A stretch of DNA of 64,000 nucleotides from Cellulosimicrobium cellulans (GTDB lineage Bacteria > Actinomycetota > Actinomycetes > Actinomycetales > Cellulomonadaceae), in contig NZ_VEGH01000014.1 in the NCBI RefSeq assembly GCF_007679345.1, positions 62,001 to 126,000 on the forward strand, read 5' to 3'. Shown piece by piece: positions 9,901 to 17,971 of this stretch. The stretch's first letter is position 1; each line of letters opens with the position of its first letter. The translations under genes were made by a program, and so were the position numbers. Under the pieces are notes generated by a model. It had not been told where the DNA came from and searched no databases. It saw nothing but the letters and a program-made list of their open reading frames with translations.

Positions 9901-10914
9901 GACGGTCACGCCGAGCACGCCGTCGGTGGTGAGGATCGCGTTGCCGACCGGGACGTGACCGCCGTCGACCACGACCAGCACGTGCGGCAGCGGCGCCTCG
10001 GCGGCGTAGCCGAACCGCGGGCGGTCGACGAGGTCCTCGGGGAGCAGCGACTCGACGTCGGCCAGGGTGGTCCCGATCATCCGGGCGGCGCCGACGGCGT
10101 CCCGGGTCCGCGTCGAGTGGGCGTGCGGCAGCCACTTGACCCAGTCCCACTCGGGGAGGGCGGCGTCGCTCGCCACGACGGCGATCTGCAGGTCCTCGGG
10201 CGCGTGGAACGTCGCGAGCTGGCTGACGACGGCGCGGGCGAGGGCGCGCGTCTCGCTGGCGGCGCCGGTGATCTCGATGCGGGCGACGGACCGGACGTCG
10301 AACGCCAGCGGGACGCCCTGCTGCACCCGGTGGGTCACCAGGAACCGGTGCGCGGCGGACGCGGCGACGGGGTCGAGCTGCGCCAGCGGCGGCGTCTGCG
10401 GCGCCTCGAGGTCGAGGCAGAGCGGCTGCGCGCCGACGCCGACCCGCGCCACCAGGAAGTCGTCGTGCTGCGACCGGCGCTCCCACACCCGGGTGCGCTC
10501 CTCGGCGACCGCCGGCAGGGCCCGCGGGTCGGGGGAGGTCCACTCGGCGGCGCGGCGCTGCGCGTTCGCGGCCTGCCGGACCGAGTTCCGCAGGTCGGAC
10601 AGGTAGGCGAGGTACTCGCGCCGGGCACCGACGACCTGGGCCTGGTGCTGCGACCGCTGCCGCCAGCCGTTGACGCCGACGAACCCCAGCGAGGCCAGCA
10701 GGAACATGCCCGCCGTGATGAAGCCGCGCGGACCGGGCTGCGTGGTCGCGACGAACACGATCGACCCGACCGAGCCGAGCATGGGGATCGCGTTGGCGAG
10801 CATCCCGCTGATGCCGTCGGAGGCCTGGATCTCGGGCGGGGGCTGCAGGACGACCTGTCCGCTGGGGACGGCGGGCGGCTCGAGGCGCGTCCCCTGCTGC
10901 GGCGCGATCGACAT
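6937..10914 (-). CDS. eccC: Type VII secretion ATPase EccC (FtsK/SpoIIIE family)
   Basis: A 1325-residue motor of an ESX-type secretion system. Two hydrophobic helices lie at about residues 37-80, followed by three FtsK/SpoIIIE-type ATPase domains with P-loops GATGSGKSE (near 480), GAPRTGKST (near 838) and GDGGSGKSA (near 1122). Walker B segments such as FVLVDFKGG and FYVLDFGGG follow the first two. This is the usual single-chain EccC length and order; it recruits WXG100 substrates and powers export. I choose the ATG at 10914 because upstream residues are arginine-rich noise and a GGAGGGA lies about 13 bases before it. It is transcribed divergently from the first eccD. Confidence 0.96.
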   Translation of the reverse strand: MSIAPQQGTRLEPPAVPSGQVVLQPPPEIQASDGISGMLANAIPMLGSVGSIVFVATTQPGPRGFITAGMFLLASLGFVGVNGWRQRSQHQAQVVGARREYLAYLSDLRNSVRQAANAQRRAAEWTSPDPRALPAVAEERTRVWERRSQHDDFLVARVGVGAQPLCLDLEAPQTPPLAQLDPVAASAAHRFLVTHRVQQGVPLAFDVRSVARIEITGAASETRALARAVVSQLATFHAPEDLQIAVVASDAALPEWDWVKWLPHAHSTRTRDAVGAARMIGTTLADVESLLPEDLVDRPRFGYAAEAPLPHVLVVVDGGHVPVGNAILTTDGVLGVTVLELPDRWDELDEPTTLRLNVGGAVATEDAVRAPVDVLRLGNAPVRVEGDQMSVADAEATARRLLPLHVESGPERGDEEVSSELVDLLGVGDVRDLDLDVAWRPRLPRDRLRVPIGVTPQGQPVALDIKESAQQGMGPHGLIIGATGSGKSEVLRTLVLALAMTHSSEDLNFVLVDFKGGATFAGMADMPHVSAIITNLGEELTLVDRMQDALQGEMVRRQELLRAAGNFANVADYEKARKGGRTDLAPLPALLIVCDEFSELLSAKPEFVDLFVTIGRLGRSLQMHLLLSSQRLEEGRLRGLESHLSYRIGLRTFSAAESRTVLGVPDAYTLPPVPGMGYLKPDTTTMIQFRAAYVSGPPKARRRAAAGGTVAGTGLTRLESFTAAPVLGAVEVEPATTEVVATEPEESRATFDIAVQRMKGQGPPAHQVWLPPLVVPRTLDELMPDLVADPRLGLVSPGWRSAGTLTVPLGTVDRPLEQRRENLTVSLGGAAGHMAVVGAPRTGKSTVLRSVVTALALTHTPLEVQFYVLDFGGGTFAPLAGLAHVSGVASRAEPDVVRRTVAEVESIVDERERYFRAHGIDSIETYRTRRAQGTADDGYGDVFLLVDGWSTIRAEFDELEPRIQALAGRGLTFGVHLVASAARWMDFRTQVKDLFGTRLELRLGDPMDSEIDRKVAVNVPKDRPGRGLAVSKHHVLTALPRVDGDSSPDTLGAGVAHLIETVNAAWQGPAGPKLRLLPDEVTLDHVRSDARADARRLLLGIDEAALAPVGIDVAEEPHLYAFGDGGSGKSALLRAVASEVRRLHTPQQAQIFAVDFRRSLLGEIPEEYLAGYFTTQDQAAAEIAGLADYLRTRLPGPDVTPEQLRSRSWWTGAEVYVIVDDYDLVSTTTGNPLQPLVPLLAQAGDVGLHLVLARRSGGAGRAMYEPVLQALRDLAAPGIVMSGSPDEGALVGGAKPVPSVAGRAQLVTRDEGRQVVQLAWTPPTL

Positions 10915-10978
10915 CGTCGGCGCTCGGTCCCTCCTGCCGGGCGGGGAGCCAGACGCCCCCCGACGTTCCTGTGGCGTC

Positions 10979-11008
10979 AACCTACCCGCACGGGCGCGCG
11001 CGGGTAGG
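10979..11008 (-). promoter_or_regulatory. Candidate eccC promoter and inverted repeat
   Basis: On the minus strand TAGGTT (10984-10979) fits a -10 hexamer about 65 bases before the eccC start. It overlaps an inverted repeat with 9-bp arms CCTACCCGC (10981-10989) and its complement (11000-11008). An operator over a -10 box is a reasonable reading, but I see no firm -35. On the other strand TAGCAT at 11092-11097 could serve the first eccD. Confidence 0.4.
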
Positions 11009-11174
11009 TCGGCGTTCCACCGTCCGGGCGATCCTCGCCGCGGTGCGCCCGGACCGGGGGACGACCGGGGTGCTGACCGGCCCTGACCGCATAGCATGAC
11101 TGGCGCCGCGCCCGGGGGCGGGCGGGACCGCCGCCGACGCCCCGCCGGGCGCGCGACCGGCGGAGGGAGAGCGC

Positions 11175-12542
11175 GTGACGGTGCAGGCGACCGGCGCACC
11201 CCTGACGCGCGTCGCCGTGCACCTGGGCACCCGCCGCCTCGACGTCGCCCTGGACGCCGGCCGCACCCTCGGCGAGCTGCTCGCCGCCGCGGGTGTGCCG
11301 CTCGTCCCGGGGATGCTCGCCCTCGACTCCGCGGGTCGCGTCCTCGACCTCGCCGCGCCGGTCGCCGCGCAGGTGTCCGACGGCGCGGTCGTGCACGTCG
11401 TCGCCCCGGCGCCGCGCCCCCGCGGCCGGGCCGCACGCGCCCGCGCCGGCTGGGTCGCGAGGCGGCCCGACCCGCAGCCGGCGCTGCTGGGCGCCGCCGC
11501 GGCCGCGGCGGGCGTGCTCGCGGCCGTCGCCCTGATCGACCCCGTCGCGCGGGGCTGGCTCGCGCTCGCCGCCGCGATCCTGCTGGGCGCCGCGGCCCTG
11601 GCGCTGGCCGTGCTGCCCGTGGCGTCGGCGACCGCCGCCACGCTCGCCGCACCCGTGCTGGCGTTCGCCGCGGGGGTGTCCGCCGTCGACCCCGCCGGGT
11701 CCGCCGACCGCCGGCTCGCGCTCGTCGCCGGGCTGGTGTCCGCGACCGCCGTCGCCGCGGTGCGATGGGTCGCCACCCGGGCGGAGCGGCGGGGCCAGGA
11801 CGTCGCGGGGGTGCTGGTCGTCGCGGTCGGCGTGGTGGCCGGGCTGGCGCTCGCGGTGCTGCTGGCCGGGCTGCCCGGGGTCGTGGCCGCCGCCGTGCTG
11901 CTCGGGCTGACGCCGGTCGCCCTGCGCGCGCTGCCCGTCCTCGCGCTGTCCGTGCCCGACGAGCAGCTCGTCGACCTCGCGCACGTCGCCCGCACCGCGC
12001 CGTCCGTCCGCGGGCCCCGGCCGCGCGGCCTGGGCCGGGTCAACGAGCGGCAGGTCGTCCGCACCGTCGACTCCGCCGAGCGCCGCACGGACGCCGGCGT
12101 GCTGCTGGTCTGCGCCGTCCCGCCCGTGCTGGTGCCCGTCGTGCTCGCCGCCGCGCTGGGCGACCCGCAGCGGGCGACGCTGCGCGGGTGGGCCGCCGTC
12201 GCGCTCGTGGCCGCCCTCGTCGCCGTGCTCTCCCTGCAGCCGCGCGCGGCCCGCGGGCCCGTCGCGCGGTGGGCACCACGGGTGGCGGCCGCGCTCGTGC
12301 TCGTGGAGCTCGCGGCGCTCGGCGGCCCACGGCTCGGCGCCGACGCCGTGCCGGTCGCCGCCGCGTGCGTCGTGGCCGGACTGGCCGCGGCCGCGATCGG
12401 GGTCGCGCTCGGTCGTGGGTGGCAGTCGGTGGTGGCGTCGCGGTTCGCGGACGCGGTCGAGGGCCTGGGCGTCGTGCTGGCGCTGCCGGCGGCGCTCGTG
12501 GCGGCCGACCTGATCGAGACCCTGCGGCGGGTGACGTCGTGA
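11175..12542 (+). CDS. EccD-type membrane protein of type VII secretion, first copy
   Basis: A 455-residue protein with the EccD layout. A ubiquitin-like (YukD-like) domain fills the first 80 residues, a short basic cytoplasmic linker follows, and about ten or eleven hydrophobic helices fill the rest. A polar loop lies midway (near residues 265-300). In ESX systems EccD dimers form the membrane vestibule. This copy differs strongly from the second EccD at 19011-20360 but shares fold order and size. GTG 11175 has GGAGGGAGAG just upstream. It is divergent from eccC and 97 bases before the second FHA protein, probably co-transcribed with it. Confidence 0.82.
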   Translation: MTVQATGAPLTRVAVHLGTRRLDVALDAGRTLGELLAAAGVPLVPGMLALDSAGRVLDLAAPVAAQVSDGAVVHVVAPAPRPRGRAARARAGWVARRPDPQPALLGAAAAAAGVLAAVALIDPVARGWLALAAAILLGAAALALAVLPVASATAATLAAPVLAFAAGVSAVDPAGSADRRLALVAGLVSATAVAAVRWVATRAERRGQDVAGVLVVAVGVVAGLALAVLLAGLPGVVAAAVLLGLTPVALRALPVLALSVPDEQLVDLAHVARTAPSVRGPRPRGLGRVNERQVVRTVDSAERRTDAGVLLVCAVPPVLVPVVLAAALGDPQRATLRGWAAVALVAALVAVLSLQPRAARGPVARWAPRVAAALVLVELAALGGPRLGADAVPVAAACVVAGLAAAAIGVALGRGWQSVVASRFADAVEGLGVVLALPAALVAADLIETLRRVTS

Positions 12543-12639
12543 GGCGGCGGGCGGGCAGCGGCGGCGTGGCCCGCGTGGCCCGCGGCGGGGCGGGGCAGCC
12601 ACAGGGGAGCAGCACGACAGCGACGACGGGGGAGCCGAC

Positions 12640-14097
12640 GTGGACCAGACGATGAGCGCGATCCCGGTCGGCACCGTCGCCGTCCGCACCTGCGCGAGCT
12701 GCCACCGGCCGCTGGCCCCCGACGCCCGGTTCTGCACCGCCTGCGGCACCCCGGCCCAGCCCGACGCCACCGTCACGGTCGTCGAGGGCGCCCAAGGCCG
12801 GGCCCGCGGCGACGCCCGGCCGCGCGAGCCGCGCCCCGCCGTGCTGCACCCGGCGTTCGGCGACGCGACTCCGGCCGGCCCCGGCCGCCGCGTGCTGGCC
12901 TACGCGGTCGACGCCGTCGCCGTCGGTGCGGTCGCGGGCGGTCTGCTCGCCTGGACCGGCTCCTGGCTGCTGGCGGCGCTGGTCGTCGTCGAGCTCGCCG
13001 TCGGCGTGCTGGTCTGGGAGGCGCACACCGGACGGACGCTCGGCAACACCGTCCTCGGGCTGCGCACCGCGCGCGAGGAGACGCCGTACTCGGTCGGCCC
13101 AGCGCGCGCGTTCCTGCGCGGGCTGGTGCTCGCCGCCGGACACGCCGCCGCGGGTCTGGGGCAGTGGGTGGTCGTCGCGTCCGGGGCGTTCGACAAGACC
13201 GGGCGGGCGCAGGCGTGGCACGACCGCGTGGGGCGCGCCGTCGTCGTGGACGTGCGGGCGCACGAGCGGGCCGTGGAGGAGGCCGCCGAGGTCGAGGAGC
13301 GCGCGGGGGCCGTGGCGGTCGGGGCGGCGCCGCGCGCGGCCGCGCAGGTCGGCGCCGGGGGCGTGCCGCAGCAGCAGACCACGGGTGCGGCGGCCGGAAG
13401 GCCCCCGGTGCTCGCCTCGCCGGCGCAGCGCCCCCAGCCGCAGCAGGTCGCTCCGGCCGCCACCACCACCGCCGTTTCGCCGACCACGGCTCTCCAGCCG
13501 CCCGTGCCGGTGGCGCCCGCGCCGCTGGCCACGCCGGCCGACGGCGGCGCGGGAGCCCCGACCGGTCGTCGGGCCGCGCGTGCCGCGGCCGAGCAGGCGT
13601 CCGCGGTCCCGGCGGCGCCCCAGGCACAGCCCCCGGCCGCAGCGGTGCAGCCCGCCGCGGACGCCGCGTCGGTCGGCATCCGCCCGGTGGTCCCGGCCCG
13701 GCCGGCCCCGGAGCCCGCAGCCCCGCGCGTGGTGCACCACCAGGCGCAGCCGTCGCCGTTCCTGGTCACCCTCGACACCGGTGAGGTCATGTCCGTCACC
13801 GGCCCCGGGCTCATCGGCCGGGCGCCGCGTCCGGCAGCCGGCGAGCGGTGCGACCACGTCGTCGTGGTGGACGACCCGGAGCGCAGCGTCTCGCGCACGC
13901 ACGCGCGGTTCGGGATCGAGGACGGCACGTTCTGGGTGTCCGACGCCGGCTCCGGCAACGGCACCACGCTGCGGCTGCCCGGCGGGCGGGTCGTGCCGGT
14001 GCCGGCGGACCAGCGGGTGCTGGTGCCGTCGGGGTCGACGATCCAGGTGGGGGACCGCGGGGTGCGGATCGACGCGCCGGGGGCGGCGCGGGGCTGA
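12640..14097 (+). CDS. Zinc ribbon-RDD-FHA domain protein, second paralogue
   Basis: A 485-residue protein built like the product at 4682-6484. It has a zinc ribbon with CxxC pairs at 18/21 and 32/35, an RDD-type region at about 75-195 ending in AWHDRVGRAVVVD, a Pro/Ala/Gln-rich linker, and an FHA domain at about 375-480 with GRAP, SVSRTHARF and GSGNGT. The identical Cys positions support the GTG at 12640 (ribosome site GGGGGAG at 12628-12634) over the in-frame ATG at 12652. Here the FHA signature SRTH is canonical, whereas the first paralogue has SSTH, so this one may be the true phosphothreonine binder. The target kinase is not in the window. Confidence 0.87.
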   Translation: MDQTMSAIPVGTVAVRTCASCHRPLAPDARFCTACGTPAQPDATVTVVEGAQGRARGDARPREPRPAVLHPAFGDATPAGPGRRVLAYAVDAVAVGAVAGGLLAWTGSWLLAALVVVELAVGVLVWEAHTGRTLGNTVLGLRTAREETPYSVGPARAFLRGLVLAAGHAAAGLGQWVVVASGAFDKTGRAQAWHDRVGRAVVVDVRAHERAVEEAAEVEERAGAVAVGAAPRAAAQVGAGGVPQQQTTGAAAGRPPVLASPAQRPQPQQVAPAATTTAVSPTTALQPPVPVAPAPLATPADGGAGAPTGRRAARAAAEQASAVPAAPQAQPPAAAVQPAADAASVGIRPVVPARPAPEPAAPRVVHHQAQPSPFLVTLDTGEVMSVTGPGLIGRAPRPAAGERCDHVVVVDDPERSVSRTHARFGIEDGTFWVSDAGSGNGTTLRLPGGRVVPVPADQRVLVPSGSTIQVGDRGVRIDAPGAARG

Positions 14098-14163
14098 GGG
14101 ACGGCCGCGGCCGGCGGTGGACCTCGCGCGGCCGGCGGGCGACGGCCCGGGCGGGCCTCGCCC

Positions 14164-14535
14164 TCAGGCGGGCGCCACGTCCGCCGCGGGCAGCCACACG
14201 GCTGCGGTCAGCACACGCGGATCGCGCACCCTGACCCGGACCAGCGCGACCCCGTCCTGGTCGGTCCACCGCTCCAGGACCTCCGTCGCGGTCCGCTCCT
14301 CGCCGGTCGCCCACCGCAGCACCGCCACGGCAGGGGCAGGGTCCGCGACGTCGTCGTGCTCGCCCGCGGGTACCCGCCGGGCGTTCAGCAGCGGGACGGT
14401 GCCGCCGGTGGCCCCGTGGTCGTGGCCCGCGGAGTCCGCCGCCGCGTGCGCCAGCGCGGGCCACCGCTCGTACGTGCCGGAGTCGGGCAGCCACGCGAGG
14501 CGCCGTGCGGCGGGGTCGTCGTCCACGCGACCCAC
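14164..14535 (-). CDS. Hypothetical protein, 123 residues, in the type VII locus
   Basis: I do not recognise this protein. It has no signal peptide, no membrane helix and no Cys. The C-terminal half alternates strands (VAVLRWATG, VALVRVRVRDPRVLTAAVWLP) and looks like a small folded beta domain; the N-terminal part is His/Asp-rich. It follows the Gly-rich secreted-protein gene on the same strand with a 132-base gap and converges on the second FHA gene. GTG 14535 and GTG 14526 are both possible starts. Reality as a gene is likely but not certain. Confidence 0.55.
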   Translation of the reverse strand: MGRVDDDPAARRLAWLPDSGTYERWPALAHAAADSAGHDHGATGGTVPLLNARRVPAGEHDDVADPAPAVAVLRWATGEERTATEVLERWTDQDGVALVRVRVRDPRVLTAAVWLPAADVAPA

Positions 14536-14667
14536 CGTGGCAGGCCCGCGACGCCACCCTAGGGGCGGTGGGCGGGCCCGGGAGGGAGCGCTAGGTGGTG
14601 CCGGTCGTCGGGGACGACCCGCGGCCGGCGGGACGGCTCACGCCGCGGATCCGCCGGCCGTGCGAGG

Positions 14668-16173
14668 TCACCAGTCGTCCTGGTCGTCGTCCGCGACGGC
14701 GGACACCGGGGCGGCGGACCGGAGCGAGTCCCGCCCGCCGGCGCGGGCGGCAGCCCCGAGGTCGGGACGCTCCCCGCCCTCGTCGACGTCGATGTCCGGG
14801 GCGAGCAGCCCACCGGAGGTACGGCGCTTGGAGCCCTTCGCCGCGCCCGCGCCACCGCCGCCACCCATCGGGGCGCCCGCCATGCCGCCGGTACGAGCGC
14901 CCGACGCGCCGGCGCCCGTGGCACCGGCCTGCGAGCCCTGGACCAGGGCGGACGTGGAGCCGGAGAGACCAGAGCCGGAGGTGCCGGCGCCGACCGTGCC
15001 GAGCGGGACGCCTGTGCCGGCACCCAGGCCGCCGACGCCGCCAGCGCCACCGAGGCTGCCGACGCCACCGAGACCACCAGCACCGCCGCCGGCGGCGAGC
15101 CGGTTCAGGCCCGCGCCACCGAGGGCCGCGCCACCCACGGTCAGACCGCCGGCGAGGCCGCCCGCGCCCAGACCGGCGAGGCCGTTCGCGCCGTTGGTGC
15201 CCGACGAGCCGGACCCGCCGAGGAACGTGCCGCCGCCCGCGCCGGACCCACCGGGGACCGTGCCGCCGACGAGGCCGTCCGAGGACGTGCCGTCACCGGA
15301 ACCGGGGACGTGCCCGCCGCCGAGGCCGCTGCCGCCGCCGGTCGAGCCGCCGCCGCCGGTCGAGCCGCCGCCACCGGTCGAACCGCCGCCGGTGAAGATC
15401 GGGTCCTTGCCCACGGAGCCGACGCCGGAGTCGTTGCCCCCGTGACCGCCCGAGCCGGTCGGCACCCCGCCGACCGAGGCGCCGGGTGTCCAGGACGACC
15501 CGACGAGGCCCGCGCTGGCGCTCGTGCCGGGGGAGTAGGAGTCGACGCCGCGGCCGGCGCCACCGGACGAGCCACCGGACCAGCCGCCGGAGACGCCGGG
15601 GCTGCCGGAGCCAGAAGTCGGCCCACCCGTCGGGCCGGTCGAACCCGTCGACGGGCTGTCGACGTTGTCGCGGGAGTCCGAGGGCATGGAGATCGAGTCG
15701 ATCGCCGAGTCGAGCTGACGCAGTGCAGCCGCGGCCTCCGCCTCGCGCCGCTGCTCCCGCTGACGAGAGAGGACCTCGCCGGCGACGACGCCGGTAACCG
15801 GACCGATCCCGGGCAGGGCGACCGTGGTGGCCGCGGTCAGCCCCACGCGCTCGGCGGCGCTCAGCTCCCCGGGGGGGAGGTCGGCGTACGCCTGCTTGGC
15901 CGCGACGATGGCGGACGTCGCCGACGCGCCCGCCTGGGCGAGCGCGTCCAGGTCGTCCGCGACCGTCGCGACCTCGCGCGCGAGCCGGGCGAAGTGCTCG
16001 AGCGCGGCGTCGGAGCTCGCACCGTCGATCCCGGTGTCGGACCCGACCCCCCGCAGCCCGTCGACGGTCGTCTCCATGCCGGCGGAGTACGAGGAGAGCC
16101 GTCGGACCGAGGAGTCCAGGACCCCGAGGTCGGCGTCGCGGGCACGGCCCAGCTGGTCGGCCTGGTCACCCAT
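14668..16173 (-). CDS. Gly/Ser-rich candidate type VII substrate (EspB/PPE-like layout)
   Basis: A 501-residue protein. About 165 N-terminal residues are predicted helical, with ALEHFARLAREVATVADDL-type heptads. A hydrophobic PGIGPVTGVVAGE segment and a charged coil follow. A tail of more than 250 residues is nearly all Gly, Ser, Thr and Ala, and the C-terminus is acidic (DDDQDDW). No Sec signal is present. A helical ESX domain plus a low-complexity tail recalls EspB, PPE or LXG substrates, and the neighbours are mycosin and WXG100 genes. That is inference: I find no clear YxxxD/E motif. The ATG at 16173 has AGGGGG five bases upstream, and the start overlaps the end of the mycosin gene by eight bases. 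Confidence 0.72.
   Translation of the reverse strand: MGDQADQLGRARDADLGVLDSSVRRLSSYSAGMETTVDGLRGVGSDTGIDGASSDAALEHFARLAREVATVADDLDALAQAGASATSAIVAAKQAYADLPPGELSAAERVGLTAATTVALPGIGPVTGVVAGEVLSRQREQRREAEAAAALRQLDSAIDSISMPSDSRDNVDSPSTGSTGPTGGPTSGSGSPGVSGGWSGGSSGGAGRGVDSYSPGTSASAGLVGSSWTPGASVGGVPTGSGGHGGNDSGVGSVGKDPIFTGGGSTGGGGSTGGGGSTGGGSGLGGGHVPGSGDGTSSDGLVGGTVPGGSGAGGGTFLGGSGSSGTNGANGLAGLGAGGLAGGLTVGGAALGGAGLNRLAAGGGAGGLGGVGSLGGAGGVGGLGAGTGVPLGTVGAGTSGSGLSGSTSALVQGSQAGATGAGASGARTGGMAGAPMGGGGGAGAAKGSKRRTSGGLLAPDIDVDEGGERPDLGAAARAGGRDSLRSAAPVSAVADDDQDDW
15331..15394 (-). repeat. Tandem 18-bp repeat coding GGGGST
   Basis: About three and a half in-frame units encode Gly-Gly-Gly-Gly-Ser-Thr within the glycine-rich tail of the secreted-protein candidate. 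The units differ by single third-position changes. They look like a flexible linker and are prone to slippage. Confidence 0.85.
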
Positions 16174-17482
16174 GATGTCCCCCTGAGTAGTTGGTCGGCG
16201 TGTCATGCGGGTCGGTTCCGGATCTTGGGTGGCGGCGTCGCCCCAGGACGACGGCGATCACGATGCCGCCGACGACGACCAGGGCGATGACGCCCGCCAC
16301 CACCGGAACCACGGGGAAGCCCGGGGAGGCATCCGTGGTGTCGTCGGTCGCCGCAGCGCTGTCGTCGGTCACGGGTGGGGCGCTCGCGTCGTCCTCGGGC
16401 CCGGCGGTCGGGGCATCACCGGACGTGCCGAGCACGTCGGACACCAGGGGCTCACGGCCGTCGTCGAGCAGGAACGGGTTCTCATCGGGGTAGCTCGTCG
16501 GGTCCACCGAGAGCAGAGTGCGGACGCTCACCGTGCCGTAGCCCCACTCCCAGTCGTGCGCCGGGGTGTCGCGCACCTCGCCGTCGGTGGTGTGGACGAG
16601 GGCTTGGAGGAGCTGCCCGGCGGATGCCTCCGGGTGGAGCGACCAGAGCAGCGCCAGGACCCCGGCGGTGTACGCCGTCGCGTTCGAGGAACCCGTCGTC
16701 GTCTGGTAGGCGTCCCACGTCCCCGAGAGAGCGCGGATGCCGGCGCCAGGCGCGACGACGCTCAGCTTGCTCCCGACCGGGCTGCCCTCGGCCAGCGTCG
16801 CGTCGGACGTCACCGTCCCCGTGGTCACGACTCCGTTGGCCACGGCGGGCATGCCGCTGATCGCCCCGTCGTTGCCGCCCGCACCGATGACGATGGCGCC
16901 GGCGCGCAGGGCGTCCGCGACCGCGGCCGACGTGATGTTGTTCGAGCCGGGCACGGCGATGATGTCCGCACCCTCGGCGAGGGCGTCGCGCATCGCGTCG
17001 TCCTGCGACCAGTCCTGGTCGGCGGGCGTCTGGCACGCTCCGTCCACGATGATGGCGTACGTGCGCAGGGTCACCCCAGGTGCGACCCCAGGGATGCCCT
17101 CCGCGCCGCCGGTGCCGGCGTCGGTGCCGGCGATCATCGTGGCCATGGACGTCGCGTGCCGCCCGTCCGGGTCGGTCGTCGTCGCGGCGTACGGCTCGCC
17201 GCCCACCTCTGGAGCGCAGTAGGCGGGCTCGTGCGGCTGCACGTCCGCACCGGCCAGGTCGGGAGCGGCGGTGTTCACGCGTCCGTCGAGCACGGCGACC
17301 GTCACGCCCTCGCCCGTCGTGCGCTGGTGGATCTCGGCGAGGCCCGTCGCCTCGTAGTACCACCGGCCGTCGTCGGAGCCGGGCACGGCGGCCACGGCCG
17401 CCGCGGGTGAGGCGGCGGCGGCCGCCGCGAGCGCGCACGCGGCGGCGAGAGAACGGCCGAGGCGCGCCGTCGGGCGCGGCAT
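16166..17482 (-). CDS. Mycosin-type subtilisin protease, first copy (S8 family, membrane anchored)
   Basis: A 438-residue secreted serine protease. A signal peptide (residues 1-33) is followed by a subtilase domain and a C-terminal membrane helix (about 395-420) with a short basic tail, the MycP layout. Candidate catalytic residues are Asp66 (VAVLDGR), His109 (DGRHATSMA) and Ser266 (GSSNATAY), with the oxyanion Asn204. The Asp motif is DGR instead of the usual D-S/T-G, and the Ser motif has Ala where most have Pro, so it is divergent but could be active. The ATG at 17482 shares one base with the stop of the upstream gene. Mycosins cap and process ESX machines at the periplasmic face. Confidence 0.88.
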   Translation of the reverse strand: MPRPTARLGRSLAAACALAAAAAASPAAAVAAVPGSDDGRWYYEATGLAEIHQRTTGEGVTVAVLDGRVNTAAPDLAGADVQPHEPAYCAPEVGGEPYAATTTDPDGRHATSMATMIAGTDAGTGGAEGIPGVAPGVTLRTYAIIVDGACQTPADQDWSQDDAMRDALAEGADIIAVPGSNNITSAAVADALRAGAIVIGAGGNDGAISGMPAVANGVVTTGTVTSDATLAEGSPVGSKLSVVAPGAGIRALSGTWDAYQTTTGSSNATAYTAGVLALLWSLHPEASAGQLLQALVHTTDGEVRDTPAHDWEWGYGTVSVRTLLSVDPTSYPDENPFLLDDGREPLVSDVLGTSGDAPTAGPEDDASAPPVTDDSAAATDDTTDASPGFPVVPVVAGVIALVVVGGIVIAVVLGRRRHPRSGTDPHDTPTNYSGGHHG

Positions 17483-17868
17483 CAGAACGACCGGGTCACG
17501 TTCGGTGCGCCGTGGCTCGTCGCGGTGTTCGTCGACGGCGCCGCGTCCAGCCGCTCGGCCAGGAGGCGCAGCTGCTCCTCGACGGCGGCGTCCTGCTGCT
17601 CGAGGGAGAGCGCGCTGTCGGCGAGCGCCTGGCGGCACGCGTCGATGGCGGTGCGGATCGACTCGAGGCGGTCCTCCCGCGCCTGGAGCGCGTGGCGGAA
17701 GCTCGCTGCGAACGCCTGCACGCTCGGGATCTCCGGCCACGCTCCGGCCTGACCCTCGCGGAGCCGCGAGATCTGCCCCTTCAGCCGGTCCGTGTCGTCG
17801 AACAGCGTCACGAGCTGCCCCAGCCGGGCCTGCAGGACCTGGGTCCTGACCTCGACGTCGCCTGCCAC
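17482..17868 (-). CDS. Small coiled-coil protein in the type VII operon
   Basis: A 128-residue soluble protein of mostly helical heptads with no signal, no membrane helix and no WXG motif. I do not recognise a family. GTG 17868 is chosen because GGAGGA lies six bases upstream; the in-frame TTG at 17883 would put that site inside the gene. Its stop overlaps the mycosin start (TGATG), so the two are coupled. Its position after the two WXG100 genes and before mycosin suggests a substrate, partner or chaperone of the system, by analogy with Esx-like or Lap-like helical partners. Confidence 0.65.
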   Translation of the reverse strand: MAGDVEVRTQVLQARLGQLVTLFDDTDRLKGQISRLREGQAGAWPEIPSVQAFAASFRHALQAREDRLESIRTAIDACRQALADSALSLEQQDAAVEEQLRLLAERLDAAPSTNTATSHGAPNVTRSF

Positions 17869-17919
17869 GTCCGTCCTCCGCAAGAAGTCTCGTGCGCGTC
17901 GCCCCCTGCGACGCGATGG

Positions 17920-17971
17920 CCGCGCGGTCGCGCCGCTGCCGTCGTGGGTGACGGCGGGCGCGACCGCGCGG
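17920..17971 (-). terminator. Strong hairpin after the WXG100 gene pair
   Basis: A perfect 15-bp GC-rich stem (17920-17934 with 17957-17971) with a second small internal stem lies between the WXG100 pair and the downstream coiled-coil and mycosin genes on the minus strand. It would reduce read-through and let the two small secreted proteins be made in excess over the rest of the operon. Confidence 0.65.

Noticed and set aside
6772..11007. A 1411-codon plus-strand frame opposite eccC
   Set aside because: Its composition is Val/Gly/Arg/Asp/Glu-biased without domains, and eccC on the other strand is unmistakable.
14668..16173. Considered as a collagen-like or silk-like structural protein
   Set aside because: There is no Gly-X-Y periodicity, and the helical N-terminus and operon context fit a type VII substrate better.
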